Origin: Fusobacterium sp.
Lineage (GTDB): Bacteria; Fusobacteriota; Fusobacteriia; Fusobacteriales; Fusobacteriaceae
DNA: 26,667 nucleotides
Assembly: GCA_019410665.1 (NCBI GenBank)
Contig: DXSD01000019.1
Location: 1-26,667, forward strand
Direction of reading: 5' to 3'
The position numbers and the translations under genes were made by a program. Under the pieces are notes generated by a model that did not search any database, was not told the origin of the DNA, and was given only the letters and a program-made list of their open reading frames with translations. Positions 1 through 8,000 of the stretch are shown piece after piece (within the stretch, counting starts at the first letter, position 1; each line of letters begins with the position of its first letter).

Positions 1-160
1 TGATGACTCCATCGCTAATAAATTTACCACCATTTTTATAGTTTTCTTCCTGTTTCGCAAGGGTATAGTTATAGATAAATCTCGCAGTTCCAACAGATTG
101 CCATAATTTTTGCTCCTGCTCTTGAGTTGGATAAATTCTAACTTTCTTCGCAAGTATCAT
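1..160 (-). CDS. tnpB: IS200/IS605-type TnpB, N-terminal part (cut by window edge)
   Basis: The 53 readable residues start MILAKKVRIYPTQEQEQKLW and continue with ARFIYNYTLAKQ. This is the typical N-terminal helix-turn-helix block of OrfB/TnpB proteins (basic start, YPT.EQ, then FIYN). TnpB proteins are RNA-guided nucleases of IS200/IS605 and IS607 elements that act at the donor site. The catalytic RuvC and zinc-finger parts, and any guide RNA at the 3' end, lie outside the window. The ATG at 158-160 follows a GGAG sequence at a normal distance. No tnpA is seen on the upstream side. The call of the family is firm; whether the gene is intact cannot be judged here. Confidence 0.85.
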   Translation of the reverse strand, partial: MILAKKVRIYPTQEQEQKLWQSVGTARFIYNYTLAKQEENYKNGGKFISDGVI

Positions 161-283
161 CTTCTACTAACTCCTTTTATTACCTCAATATCATTACACT
201 ATAATCTATAAATCATTTATATAATTTTATATGAAATTATATATTTTTTCTAACAGCTCTAAGCCTCCATTTTTTAAAATAGA

Positions 284-303
284 TATAGGGGTACCCCCCT
301 ATA
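284..303. repeat. GC-rich perfect hairpin upstream of tnpB
   Basis: TATAGGGG and CCCCTATA form a perfect 8-bp stem around TACC, a striking G+C-rich palindrome in very AT-rich DNA. It lies just inside the predicted transcription start of tnpB. It could be the subterminal hairpin of the insertion element's left end, or a weak terminator of the threonine aldolase gene; no clear T-run follows on either strand. Confidence 0.6.
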
Positions 304-306
304 CCT

Positions 307-335
307 ATAATACTATTTATTACTAAAAAAGTCAA
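307..335 (-). promoter_or_regulatory. Promoter for tnpB
   Basis: On the minus strand TTGACT (335-330, 5/6 match), a 17-base spacer and TATTAT (312-307, 5/6 match) form a good sigma-70-type promoter. It begins just beyond the stop codon of the aldolase gene and points at tnpB, with the expected start near 300, inside or next to the GC-rich hairpin. Confidence 0.55.
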
Positions 336-342
336 TATTTTT

Positions 343-1371
343 TTATAAAGTTTTTAAATCCTCAATAAAAGTTTTTACATCTTCCTCTTTAGTTGCCCAT
401 GAAGTAACAAATCTAATAGCTGAATTATTCTCATCTATTTTTTCCCAAAACTCATATCTATATTTCTTTCCAAGTTTTTCTATTTTTTCGTTTGGGAATA
501 TAAAAAACTGCTGGTTTGTATATGAGTCAGCTTTTAATTTATATCCAGCTTCTAAAACTCCCTGTTTTAACATACTAGCCATCTCATTAGCATGTTTTCC
601 TCCCTGATAGTATCTATCTCCTTGGAATAACTCATAAAATTGTATCCCTAGAAGTCTTCCTTTTGCTAATGTGGCTCCCTTTTGTTTTGTGCTACAGAAA
701 AATCCTCTTGCTAACTCTTCATTAGTTATAACTAAAGCTTCTCCAAATAAAAGTCCACACTTAGTTCCACCTATATAGAAAGCATCACAATATTTTGGAT
801 AATCACTTAAAGCTATATCATTTTTTTCTGAAGCTAGTGCAGAAGCCATTCTTGCTCCATCTAAGTATAGATACATACCTACCTCTTTACAATAGTTTGA
901 TATAGCCACTAGCTCATCTTTAGTATAAAGAGTTCCTAACTCAGTAGGATTAGATATATACACCATTTTAGGTTTTACCATATGGAAATCATCTTTATGT
1001 ACCTCATAAGATTTCTTTATCATATCTACATTTATTTTCCCATCTCCATTAGTTGCTAACTCTATTATTTTATGCCCTGTAGCCTCTATTGCTCCTGCTT
1101 CATGGGTACTAATATGTCCAGTATCTGCTGCTATTACAGCTTCATAAGGTCTTAATACATGTGAAATTGTAAGTAAATTAGTTTGTGTTCCTCCAACTAA
1201 TAAACGAACATAACAATCTTCAAAATCAATAGCTTTCTTTATAGCCTCTATTCCCTTTTCTGTATACTCATCCTCTCCATATCCAACAGTTTGCTCTAAG
1301 TTTGTTTTTAGTAGAGCCTCCATTATAAATGGTAATGCTCCTTCGCTATAATCGTTTTTAAAACTTATCAT
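343..1371 (-). CDS. ltaE: Low-specificity L-threonine aldolase family protein
   Basis: A 342-residue PLP-dependent fold-type I enzyme of the beta-eliminating lyase/threonine aldolase family, which splits L-threonine (and allo-threonine) into glycine and acetaldehyde. Visible family features are FKNDYSEGA near the start, the GGTQTN stretch, YLDGARMASAL, and the PLP-lysine context FYIGGTKCG (Lys in GGTKCG). The start is taken at the ATG at 1371, because GGAGG stands 8 bases before it; a longer GTG reading would overlap that site. It lies on the same strand as nusB but 141 bases after it, a gap filled mostly by a palindromic repeat, so it may have its own control. Length fits the family. Exact substrate preference cannot be read from the sequence. 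Confidence 0.88.
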   Translation of the reverse strand: MISFKNDYSEGALPFIMEALLKTNLEQTVGYGEDEYTEKGIEAIKKAIDFEDCYVRLLVGGTQTNLLTISHVLRPYEAVIAADTGHISTHEAGAIEATGHKIIELATNGDGKINVDMIKKSYEVHKDDFHMVKPKMVYISNPTELGTLYTKDELVAISNYCKEVGMYLYLDGARMASALASEKNDIALSDYPKYCDAFYIGGTKCGLLFGEALVITNEELARGFFCSTKQKGATLAKGRLLGIQFYELFQGDRYYQGGKHANEMASMLKQGVLEAGYKLKADSYTNQQFFIFPNEKIEKLGKKYRYEFWEKIDENNSAIRFVTSWATKEEDVKTFIEDLKTL

Positions 1372-1412
1372 TAACCTTTCCTCCTTCACCTTAATAATAC
1401 TATGAATAATTC

Positions 1413-1483
1413 AAAAGGAGAAAGTTTTACCCTTAATTATCAGTATTTTTTAATACTAATTTCAGTAAAATTTTCTCCCTTTT
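1413..1483 (-). repeat. 71-base palindromic element, copy A
   Basis: Read on the minus strand, the left arm AAAAGGGAGAAAATTTTAC pairs with the right arm GTAAAACTTTCTCCTTTT (one bulged G, one A-C mismatch), with a second perfect hairpin AGTATT/AATACT inside the loop. A related element of the same length lies at 10189-10259; the right arms agree at 17 of 18 bases and both stems carry the A-C mismatch at the same place. It sits between nusB and the aldolase gene. It may be a small mobile repeat or a structured RNA leader; no known riboswitch was recognised. Confidence 0.75.
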
Positions 1484-1512
1484 ATTACTTAACTTTGCTA
1501 AAACAATTAAAA

Positions 1513-1911
1513 CTATTTATTTATTATCTTAGCTAATACTCCATTAACAAACTCAGATGTTTTCTCATCTCCATATAGTTTAGCTAATTCTACTACTTCG
1601 TTTACAACTATCTCATGTGGAGTTGTCTCACAAAGTAACTCGTACACAGAACATCTAAGTAGAGCTTTTTCTACATTTCCAATTCTTTCAAAACTCCATC
1701 CTGTAATACTATTATTAATAGTCTCCATTATCTTATCGTTATTTTCTGCTATTCCATTCATATACTTTTTTATAAAAGCTAACTCATTTTCATTAGTTAA
1801 AACTTCATCTCTAGTAAGATAATTTTCTAGTACCTCTTTTGTACTTTCCTCTTTTAATTCACTTTCAAAAACTAATTTAAATAGTTCTTCTCTTGCTACT
1901 CTTCTACTCAT
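1513..1911 (-). CDS. nusB: Transcription antitermination factor NusB
   Basis: The 132-residue all-helical protein matches NusB: start SRRVAREELFKLVFE (arginine-rich helix that contacts boxA RNA with NusE/S10), middle NNSITGWSFERIGNVEKALLRCSVYEL, and the closing motif EIVVNEVVELAKLYGDEKTSEFVNGVLAKI. NusB supports transcription antitermination of rRNA operons. The ATG follows a GGAAAGGAAAA purine run, and the gene begins 12 bases after the DUF2273 gene, so both are surely on one mRNA. Length and motifs are ordinary for the family. Confidence 0.95.
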   Translation of the reverse strand: MSRRVAREELFKLVFESELKEESTKEVLENYLTRDEVLTNENELAFIKKYMNGIAENNDKIMETINNSITGWSFERIGNVEKALLRCSVYELLCETTPHEIVVNEVVELAKLYGDEKTSEFVNGVLAKIINK

Positions 1912-1923
1912 TATTTTCCTTTC

Positions 1924-2145
1924 CTATTCTTCATTTAATTTTTCAGATAATATATTTTTAATTTTTTTTGCCTTTTTTACAAAAACAGGACTTCCCAAGC
2001 AATATCCTATAAATGTAACTAATAATACAAATATAGTCTCAAATATTCCAACTGTTACTAATAAAAGTGACACTATAAATCCTACAAAGGCATAGAGGTA
2101 TCTCTTTCTATTTTGAATAAGGTTTATTATAATTTCATCCAACAT
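1924..2145 (-). CDS. DUF2273 small membrane protein
   Basis: A 73-residue protein with two hydrophobic segments (about residues 16-35 and 38-54) and a lysine-rich tail (KKAKKIKNILSEK). This size, topology and place between Asp23/AmaP and nusB fit the DUF2273 family, members of which sit beside Asp23 in many Firmicutes. The ATG at 2145 is preferred because AGAGGTG precedes it at a normal distance; a GTG 9 bases upstream would lie within the ribosome binding site. It starts 11 bases after the amaP stop. Biochemical role unknown; probably part of a membrane-bound Asp23 complex by association. Confidence 0.75.
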   Translation of the reverse strand: MLDEIIINLIQNRKRYLYAFVGFIVSLLLVTVGIFETIFVLLVTFIGYCLGSPVFVKKAKKIKNILSEKLNEE

Positions 2146-2156
2146 ATATCTCACCT

Positions 2157-2681
2157 CTATTCTTCTACTTGACTATCAGTATCTTTCACAGCTAATTTAG
2201 ATATTTTTACTTCTATAGCTCCTACTTCTAGTCCCATCCTATCAGCTAATTTACTTTTTATTTCATTTTGTATTGATGATGACTTACCAGATATATTTCC
2301 ATTTGAAAGCATATCTAATCTTACTCTTATATTGAATTTTCTTCCTTTTTTAGAAGTTTCTACCCTTATATTAGAAATCTCTTTATCTTTAGATAAAAGC
2401 TCTCTAATAAAACTTGTTACAGAAGCTGAAGAAATATATACAATTCCATCTTCTGTTTTTATCTCATAATCTTTTGTTCTTTCAAATAGAGAGAAAAATT
2501 TTAATATTGATATTATGAAATAGATAATTGATATTGCAAGAACAACTATATCATAACTTAAAGTTCCAATATAAGTATTAAATTGTACTAAATATTTTGG
2601 CACAGCTACATATACTATCCCTGTTATCGAAAGTAAAAATATTCCTAACCATGCAAAAAAGAATATAATTTTTTTAATCAT
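2157..2681 (-). CDS. amaP: AmaP-like membrane anchor of Asp23 (alkaline shock protein family)
   Basis: A 174-residue protein with two N-terminal membrane segments (about residues 3-24 and 45-65) followed by a soluble region with YEIKTEDGIVYISSASVTSFIRELL and a final beta/alpha part, the arrangement known for AmaP, which anchors Asp23 at the membrane in Staphylococcus. The C-terminal domain itself resembles Asp23. The ATG at 2681 is chosen because AGGTGG stands 5 bases upstream, within which the longer GTG start would fall. It follows the Asp23 gene after a small hairpin and is itself followed at once by the DUF2273 gene. Role in this organism is inferred only from family and neighbours. Confidence 0.75.
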   Translation of the reverse strand: MIKKIIFFFAWLGIFLLSITGIVYVAVPKYLVQFNTYIGTLSYDIVVLAISIIYFIISILKFFSLFERTKDYEIKTEDGIVYISSASVTSFIRELLSKDKEISNIRVETSKKGRKFNIRVRLDMLSNGNISGKSSSIQNEIKSKLADRMGLEVGAIEVKISKLAVKDTDSQVEE

Positions 2682-2704
2682 AAATACCACCTATAATAAA
2701 AGAT

Positions 2705-2729
2705 TAGAGGTGCTTTTTAAACACCTCTA
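2705..2729 (-). other. Intercistronic hairpin between Asp23 and amaP
   Basis: TAGAGGTG and CACCTCTA form a perfect 8-bp stem with a 9-base loop. On the minus strand the stem is followed by ATCTTTTATTATAGG, a broken T-run, so it may act as a weak terminator or protect the 3' end of the Asp23 message rather than stop transcription fully. Confidence 0.5.
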
Positions 2730-2734
2730 TGGAG

Positions 2735-3112
2735 TTACGCTTCTAAATCTTCTTCTTCCTCTTCAGAAACTTCTTCAGTTCTAATTTTTACATCTTGAAC
2801 ATAAACATTTACTTCTACTACTTTTAGCCCACTAAGTTCTGATACAGCCTGTAAAACTGCTTTTTGTACATCATGAGCAACTTCTGAGATAAGATATCCA
2901 TACTCAACAACGATAAATATTTCGATGCTGCACTCTTTTTCTCCTACCTCTACTTTTACACCATTTGTAGGTCTTTTCTTTCCTAAGATTTTACTAACTT
3001 CGTCAGCTACTCCTCCAGCTAATTTATATACTCCCTCTACATCAGAAGCCGCTTTAGCTGCTATTGTTTTCACCACATCATCAGATATTCTAATATTTCC
3101 TAATTCGCTCAT
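2735..3112 (-). CDS. Asp23/Gls24 family envelope stress protein
   Basis: The 125-residue protein begins MSELGNIRISDDVVKTIAAKAASDVEGVYKLAG, the standard opening of Asp23/Gls24 (alkaline shock) proteins, and ends in a strongly acidic tail (SEEEEEDLEA). Family members line the inner face of the membrane or act in envelope stress; its likely partner AmaP follows it. The start is placed at the ATG at 3112, with GGAGG 8 bases upstream; the longer GTG reading lies over this site. A TATAAT (3150-3145) in the 73-base gap after accC may give a separate promoter, but no clear -35 box is seen. Confidence 0.88.
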   Translation of the reverse strand: MSELGNIRISDDVVKTIAAKAASDVEGVYKLAGGVADEVSKILGKKRPTNGVKVEVGEKECSIEIFIVVEYGYLISEVAHDVQKAVLQAVSELSGLKVVEVNVYVQDVKIRTEEVSEEEEEDLEA

Positions 3113-3185
3113 CTGTAACACCTCCGTGTAATCTTCTACTATATATTATACCTAATTTTTTCAAAAAAAACTACTACTTATAAAA

Positions 3186-4532
3186 TTATTTTTTTGAAAA
3201 ATTTTCTTCTATAAAGTTTGTTGAAGTTTTTCCAGCTAAATAAAGTTCATTATTTAATACTTCTAAGTGGAAAGGTATAGTAGTATCTATTCCCTCTATT
3301 ATATACTCTTGTAATGCTCTCTTCATCTTAGCAATAGCTTCCTCTCTATTTATTCCAAAAGCTATAAGTTTTCCTATCATTGAATCATAATATGGACTTA
3401 TCTCATACCCTTGGTAAGAGTGTGAGTCAACTCTTATTCCATTTCCTCCTGGAACAATATATTTCTCTAATACTCCTGGTGAAGGTAAGAAATTATTTTC
3501 TGGATCTTCTGCATTTATTCTACACTCAATAGCATGTCCAAATAGTTGAATATCCTCTTGATTAATATTCAACTTAGCTCCATAAGCTATTTGAATTTGT
3601 AATTTTATAATGTCAAGACCTGTAACCATCTCAGTAACAGTATGCTCAACTTGAACTCTTGTATTCATTTCCATAAAGTAAAACTTATTGTCTTTATCAA
3701 CTAAAAACTCCAAAGTTCCAGCTGAATCATAGTTAATAGCCTTGGCTAAAGTTACTGCTGCCTCTCCCATTGCTTTTCTTACTGGATAAGGAAGTGAAAA
3801 AGATGGAGCTTCCTCTATTAGTTTTTGATGTCTTCTTTGAATAGAACAATCTCTCTCTCCAAGATAAATAACATTTCCATGCTTATCTCCTAAAATTTGT
3901 ATCTCTATATGTCTTGGATTTTCTACAAATTTCTCTATATATACATCAGGGTTTCCAAAAGCTGCTCCAGCTTCTGTTTGAGCTGCTACGATGTTAGTTT
4001 CTAACTCCTCATCGTTTCTAGCAATTCTCATACCCTTTCCTCCACCACCAGCTGTGGCTTTAATCATAACTGGATAAGTTATTCTTTCATTTACCTCTTT
4101 TTTAGCTTCTTCTATGCTTCTTACAATTCCTGTTCCATTAGTTAGAGGTACATTATTTGCTATAGCTGTAGCTCTAGCAGTAGCCTTATCTCCCATTTTA
4201 GTTATACACTCTGGTCTTGGTCCTATAAAAGTAATATTGTGCTCTTCACATATAGAGGCAAATTTAGCATTTTCAGATAAAAATCCATATCCTGGGTGTA
4301 TAGCATCTGCTCCTGTAATTTCTGCTGCAGCGATTATATTTGGAACTTTTAAATAAGACTCAGTACTTGAAACTCCACCTATACATATAGCTTCATCTGC
4401 AAGTCTTACATGTAAACTCTCTTTATCTACTATTGAATAAACAGCAACTGTTTTTATTCCTAACTCTTTTGCTGCTCTTATTATTCTTACAGCAATCTCT
4501 CCTCTATTGGCAATAAGTATTTTTTTAAACAT
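3186..4532 (-). CDS. accC: Biotin carboxylase (acetyl-CoA carboxylase subunit)
   Basis: A 448-residue ATP-grasp enzyme of normal length. It starts MFKKILIANRGEIAVRIIRA and carries the glycine-rich ATP loop ATAGGGGKGMR, EKFVENPRHIEIQILGD, ERDCSIQRRHQKLIEEAPS, and the metal and catalytic segment FMEMNTRVQVEHTVTEMVTG. AccC uses ATP and bicarbonate to carboxylate biotin carried by BCCP in the first step of malonyl-CoA formation. All visible catalytic motifs are intact. It follows the accB-like gene by 31 bases with a clear AGGAGGAAAAGA before the ATG. The carboxyltransferase genes (accA, accD) are not in the window. The companion AccB-like protein lacks the biotin lysine, so the true biotin carrier of this AccC is uncertain. 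Confidence 0.95.
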   Translation of the reverse strand: MFKKILIANRGEIAVRIIRAAKELGIKTVAVYSIVDKESLHVRLADEAICIGGVSSTESYLKVPNIIAAAEITGADAIHPGYGFLSENAKFASICEEHNITFIGPRPECITKMGDKATARATAIANNVPLTNGTGIVRSIEEAKKEVNERITYPVMIKATAGGGGKGMRIARNDEELETNIVAAQTEAGAAFGNPDVYIEKFVENPRHIEIQILGDKHGNVIYLGERDCSIQRRHQKLIEEAPSFSLPYPVRKAMGEAAVTLAKAINYDSAGTLEFLVDKDNKFYFMEMNTRVQVEHTVTEMVTGLDIIKLQIQIAYGAKLNINQEDIQLFGHAIECRINAEDPENNFLPSPGVLEKYIVPGGNGIRVDSHSYQGYEISPYYDSMIGKLIAFGINREEAIAKMKRALQEYIIEGIDTTIPFHLEVLNNELYLAGKTSTNFIEENFSKK

Positions 4533-4563
4533 TCTTTTCCTCCTGATAATCCAAGATATTTGA

Positions 4564-4989
4564 TTATGAAATTTTTACTTTAATTAATGGTCTTCCATAA
4601 TCTACTGGATCACCATTTTCAACATATATCTCTTCTATTACTCCTGAAAATTTTGATATTACAGGTAAAGCTACTCCAACTGCTACTACCTCTCCTAACT
4701 CTTGTCCCTCTTTGATCTCCTGTCCAACAACAAATCTTGGAGTTCCATCTTTTCTAATATAGTTATATCTTCCAATGTGCTCTGAAATTACATCTTTAGA
4801 ATTATCCTTAGCCTTTTTAACTTCGGCCTTTTTATTCTCAACTTTTTTAGGCACGTTAACTTTTTCTTCTGGAACTAAAGAACCTTTTATATTAATCTTT
4901 ATATCTGAAGTTTCTAATGATATTTCAGTAAGTTTCTTTTCTTGAAGAATTTTCATTAACTCTTCTATTGTATTTATATCCCCTTTCAT
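4564..4989 (-). CDS. accB: AccB-like biotinyl/lipoyl-domain protein lacking the biotin lysine
   Basis: The 141-residue protein has the BCCP layout: an N-terminal helix (NTIEELMKILQEKKLTEISLE), a lysine-rich linker (about 43-68), and a C-terminal biotinyl domain ending SGVIEEIYVENGDPVDYGRPL. In BCCP the domain carries (E)AMKM with the lysine that receives biotin. Here the same place reads VVAVGVALP (residues 101-109): alignment without gaps from this Ala to the following Ser-Gly puts Gly105 where the lysine should be. The start at 4989 is chosen for GGAGGAG 3-4 bases upstream; a longer GTG start would add 11 residues. It lies between dnaE and accC. It could be a non-biotinylated regulator or scaffold of AccC, or a diverged carrier; as written it should not accept biotin at the usual site. 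Confidence 0.8.
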   Translation of the reverse strand: MKGDINTIEELMKILQEKKLTEISLETSDIKINIKGSLVPEEKVNVPKKVENKKAEVKKAKDNSKDVISEHIGRYNYIRKDGTPRFVVGQEIKEGQELGEVVAVGVALPVISKFSGVIEEIYVENGDPVDYGRPLIKVKIS

Positions 4990-5056
4990 AAACTCCTCCT
5001 TATTTTTTATATATTCTACCACTAACTTAAGTTTATTTCAATAAAAATTACAAGTG

Positions 5057-8000
5057 TTACCGTATTGTTATTCTATCTTCTCCCATTAAATTGGCAAGTT
5101 CATCTAAAAACCCTCTATCTGGAGTGACCAAATACTTACTTTTCTTAACCTCTTTATGATTTCCATTTCTAATGGCAAAATAAACCTGTGTATCTCCTGA
5201 TGAACTATTCAATATCTCTTTTAATCTACTAAATTTTTCCCTATCCTCTTCTACCATTAAAATATACAATTTTAAATTTCTTTCTCTTACAATATCATCT
5301 AAAAATCTTATTTTTCTAATAATGAGTTTTTTATTTTCTGCTCCCTTGAAATAATCAATTTGTATATTTCCCTCTATATAAACTGGTTTTCCCTCTATAA
5401 GGATATGAGCAGCTCTTTCATAATCTTTAGGAAAAATAACACAGGATATTTTATCATAATAATCTTCTAACTCAAAAACTCCCATTATCTGTCCAGAATT
5501 TTTTGTAACAATTTTCTTAATATCTCTTAGAATTCCACATGTTTTGAATACTTGTATTCCTTTATCTTCTTTCAACTCTGTAATAGGAGTTAATCTAAAG
5601 ACTTTAGAGATCCTTCTATAGTTATCTAAAGGGTGAGCACTAAAATAAAAACCTAAATACTCCTTCTCTTTAGATAAAAGTTCATCTAAAGAGTACTCTG
5701 GTAATTGTGGAAGGTTAAAAGCTCCTAAAGTTGACTTAGCTTCTCCAAAAAGATTCATCTGTTGAATATCATCTTCTTTTAATTTTCTATTAGAATAATC
5801 TATAATTTTATCTATAGATTCAAATTTCTCTTTACGATTCCCAGGTAAACTATCTAGAGCTCCAGCTAAAATAAGAGATTCTAAAGCTTTTTTATTAAGT
5901 CCATATTGTTTAGTTCTTAAAACAAAATCTTCTAAATTTTTATATTCTCCATTTTCTCTATACTCTTCCAATATTTTCTGGGATATTCCCTCACCTACAT
6001 TTTTTATAGCTGATAAGGCAAAAATTATTCCATCTTTATCCACTCTAAACTTAGAACTTGCTCTGTTTATATCAGGAAGATGCAATTTTAAATTGTGCAA
6101 CTTAGCATCTTCTACATAGTAAGCAATATCTTCTATATGTGCCATCTCTGAAGTCATAAGAGCAGCATAGTAGTGTTTCATATAATGAGCTTTAAAATAA
6201 GCTGTCCAATATGCTATAAGAGCATAGGCTGCTGAGTGTGATTTATTAAATCCATATCCAGCAAATTTATCTATCAACTCAAACATCTCCAAAGCTTTTT
6301 CCTCACTATAACCATTATTTATTGAACGACTTATAAATTTCTCCCTATTCTCCTCCATTATTTGAATATTTTTCTTTCCCATGGCTCTTCTTAAAAGATC
6401 AGCTTCTCCTAATGAGTATCCAGCCATAATATTAGCTATCTTCATTACCTGCTCTTGATAAAGAATAACCCCATAAGTTTCTCTTAAACACTCTTCTAAA
6501 GAAGGGTGAGGATATTTTATTTCAGTTAATCCATTCTTTCCATTAATAAAATCATCAACCATTCCAGAACCTAAAGGTCCAGGTCTATATAAAGCTAGTA
6601 ATGCTATTATATCTTCAAATTTATCTGGTTTTAATTTTACCAAAATCTTTCTAATTCCCACTGATTCCATTTGGAAAACTCCAGATGTATCCCCACGAGA
6701 TAGTAACTCATAAACCTTTTTAGAGTTGAGAGGAATATCTTCTAATCTTATCTCTTCTCCTAGATCATCTTTTATATAATCAATTGTTCTTTGAAGATTA
6801 GTAAGATTTCTAAGACCTAAAAAGTCCATTTTCAAAAGTCCAAGCTCCTCTAACTCCTTCATTTGATATTGAGTTGAGACTACTTTATTTTTTGTATCAC
6901 AATAAAGTGGTACTGTTTCAGTTAAAGGATCTTTAGTTATAACAATTCCTGCAGCATGTACAGAAGCATGTCTCACTTTATTCTCTATTCTTGAAGATAT
7001 ATCTATTACCCTTTGCAGCTCTCTATCTTCTAAATACATTTTCCTAAACTCTTCTACTCCCTCTAAAGTTTGTTTAATAGTTGCATTAAAGGGAACAAGC
7101 TTTGCAATGTTATCAATTTTTGACAAAGGGGTATTTAAAACCCTTCCTACATCACGTATTGCTGCTCTAGCCTTCATTGTTCCAAAGGTTATAATTTGTG
7201 CCACTTTATCAGCACCATATTTTTCTATTACATAATCTATTACCTCTTGACGTCGCTCTTGACAAATATCAATATCTATATCTGGCATAGATATTCTTTC
7301 AGGATTTAAAAATCTCTCAAAAATTAGATTATATTTCAAAGGATCTAGTTGAGTTATTCCCAATGCATAAGCTATTAAAGATCCAGCTGCAGATCCTCTT
7401 CCTGGTCCTATAGGAATACTATTTCTTCTAGCAAAATCTATAAAATCCCATACAACAACGAAATACCCAGCATATCCCATTTTTTCAATTATCCCTAATT
7501 CATACTCCACTCTTTCTACTATACTCTTAGTTAATCCATAAGGATACCTTTTAGCTAAACCAATATATACAAGCTTTCTCAATAGTGCTTCCACTGTTTT
7601 AACACAAGTTGGCAGTTTATAATCTGGAAATTTAAATTGACCAAATTCTATATCTACATTACATCTTTCTGCTATTACTAAAGTATTATCTAAAGCCTCT
7701 CTATATTTCTCTCCAAGTTGTTCTAGAATCTGCTCTCTACTTTTTAAAAATAGCTCTTCAGTTTCTATTTTCATTCTATTTTCATCTGAAAGCTTCGCCC
7801 CTGTTTGCACACAAATAAGAATATCTTGAAGAGTGTGCTCCCCCTCATTAACATAGTGAGTGTCATTTGTAGCTACTAATTCTAAGGATTTTAATTTTGC
7901 TAACTCATATAACTTCTCATTAAGAGTAAGCTGCTCTCTTATTCCATTAGCTTGTACCTCTATATAAAAATTCTCTTTTCCAAAAATATCTATGTACTCA

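Noticed and set aside
2925..3131. Plus-strand ORF over the Asp23 gene
   Set aside because: Shadow of a well supported Asp23 protein; low-complexity Ser/Pro text.
4990..5022. Longer GTG start for the AccB-like protein (11 extra residues)
   Set aside because: The extension would place the strong GGAGGAG site inside the coding region; ATG at 4989 is better spaced. The same reasoning was used for ltaE, amaP, DUF2273, Asp23 and eutP.
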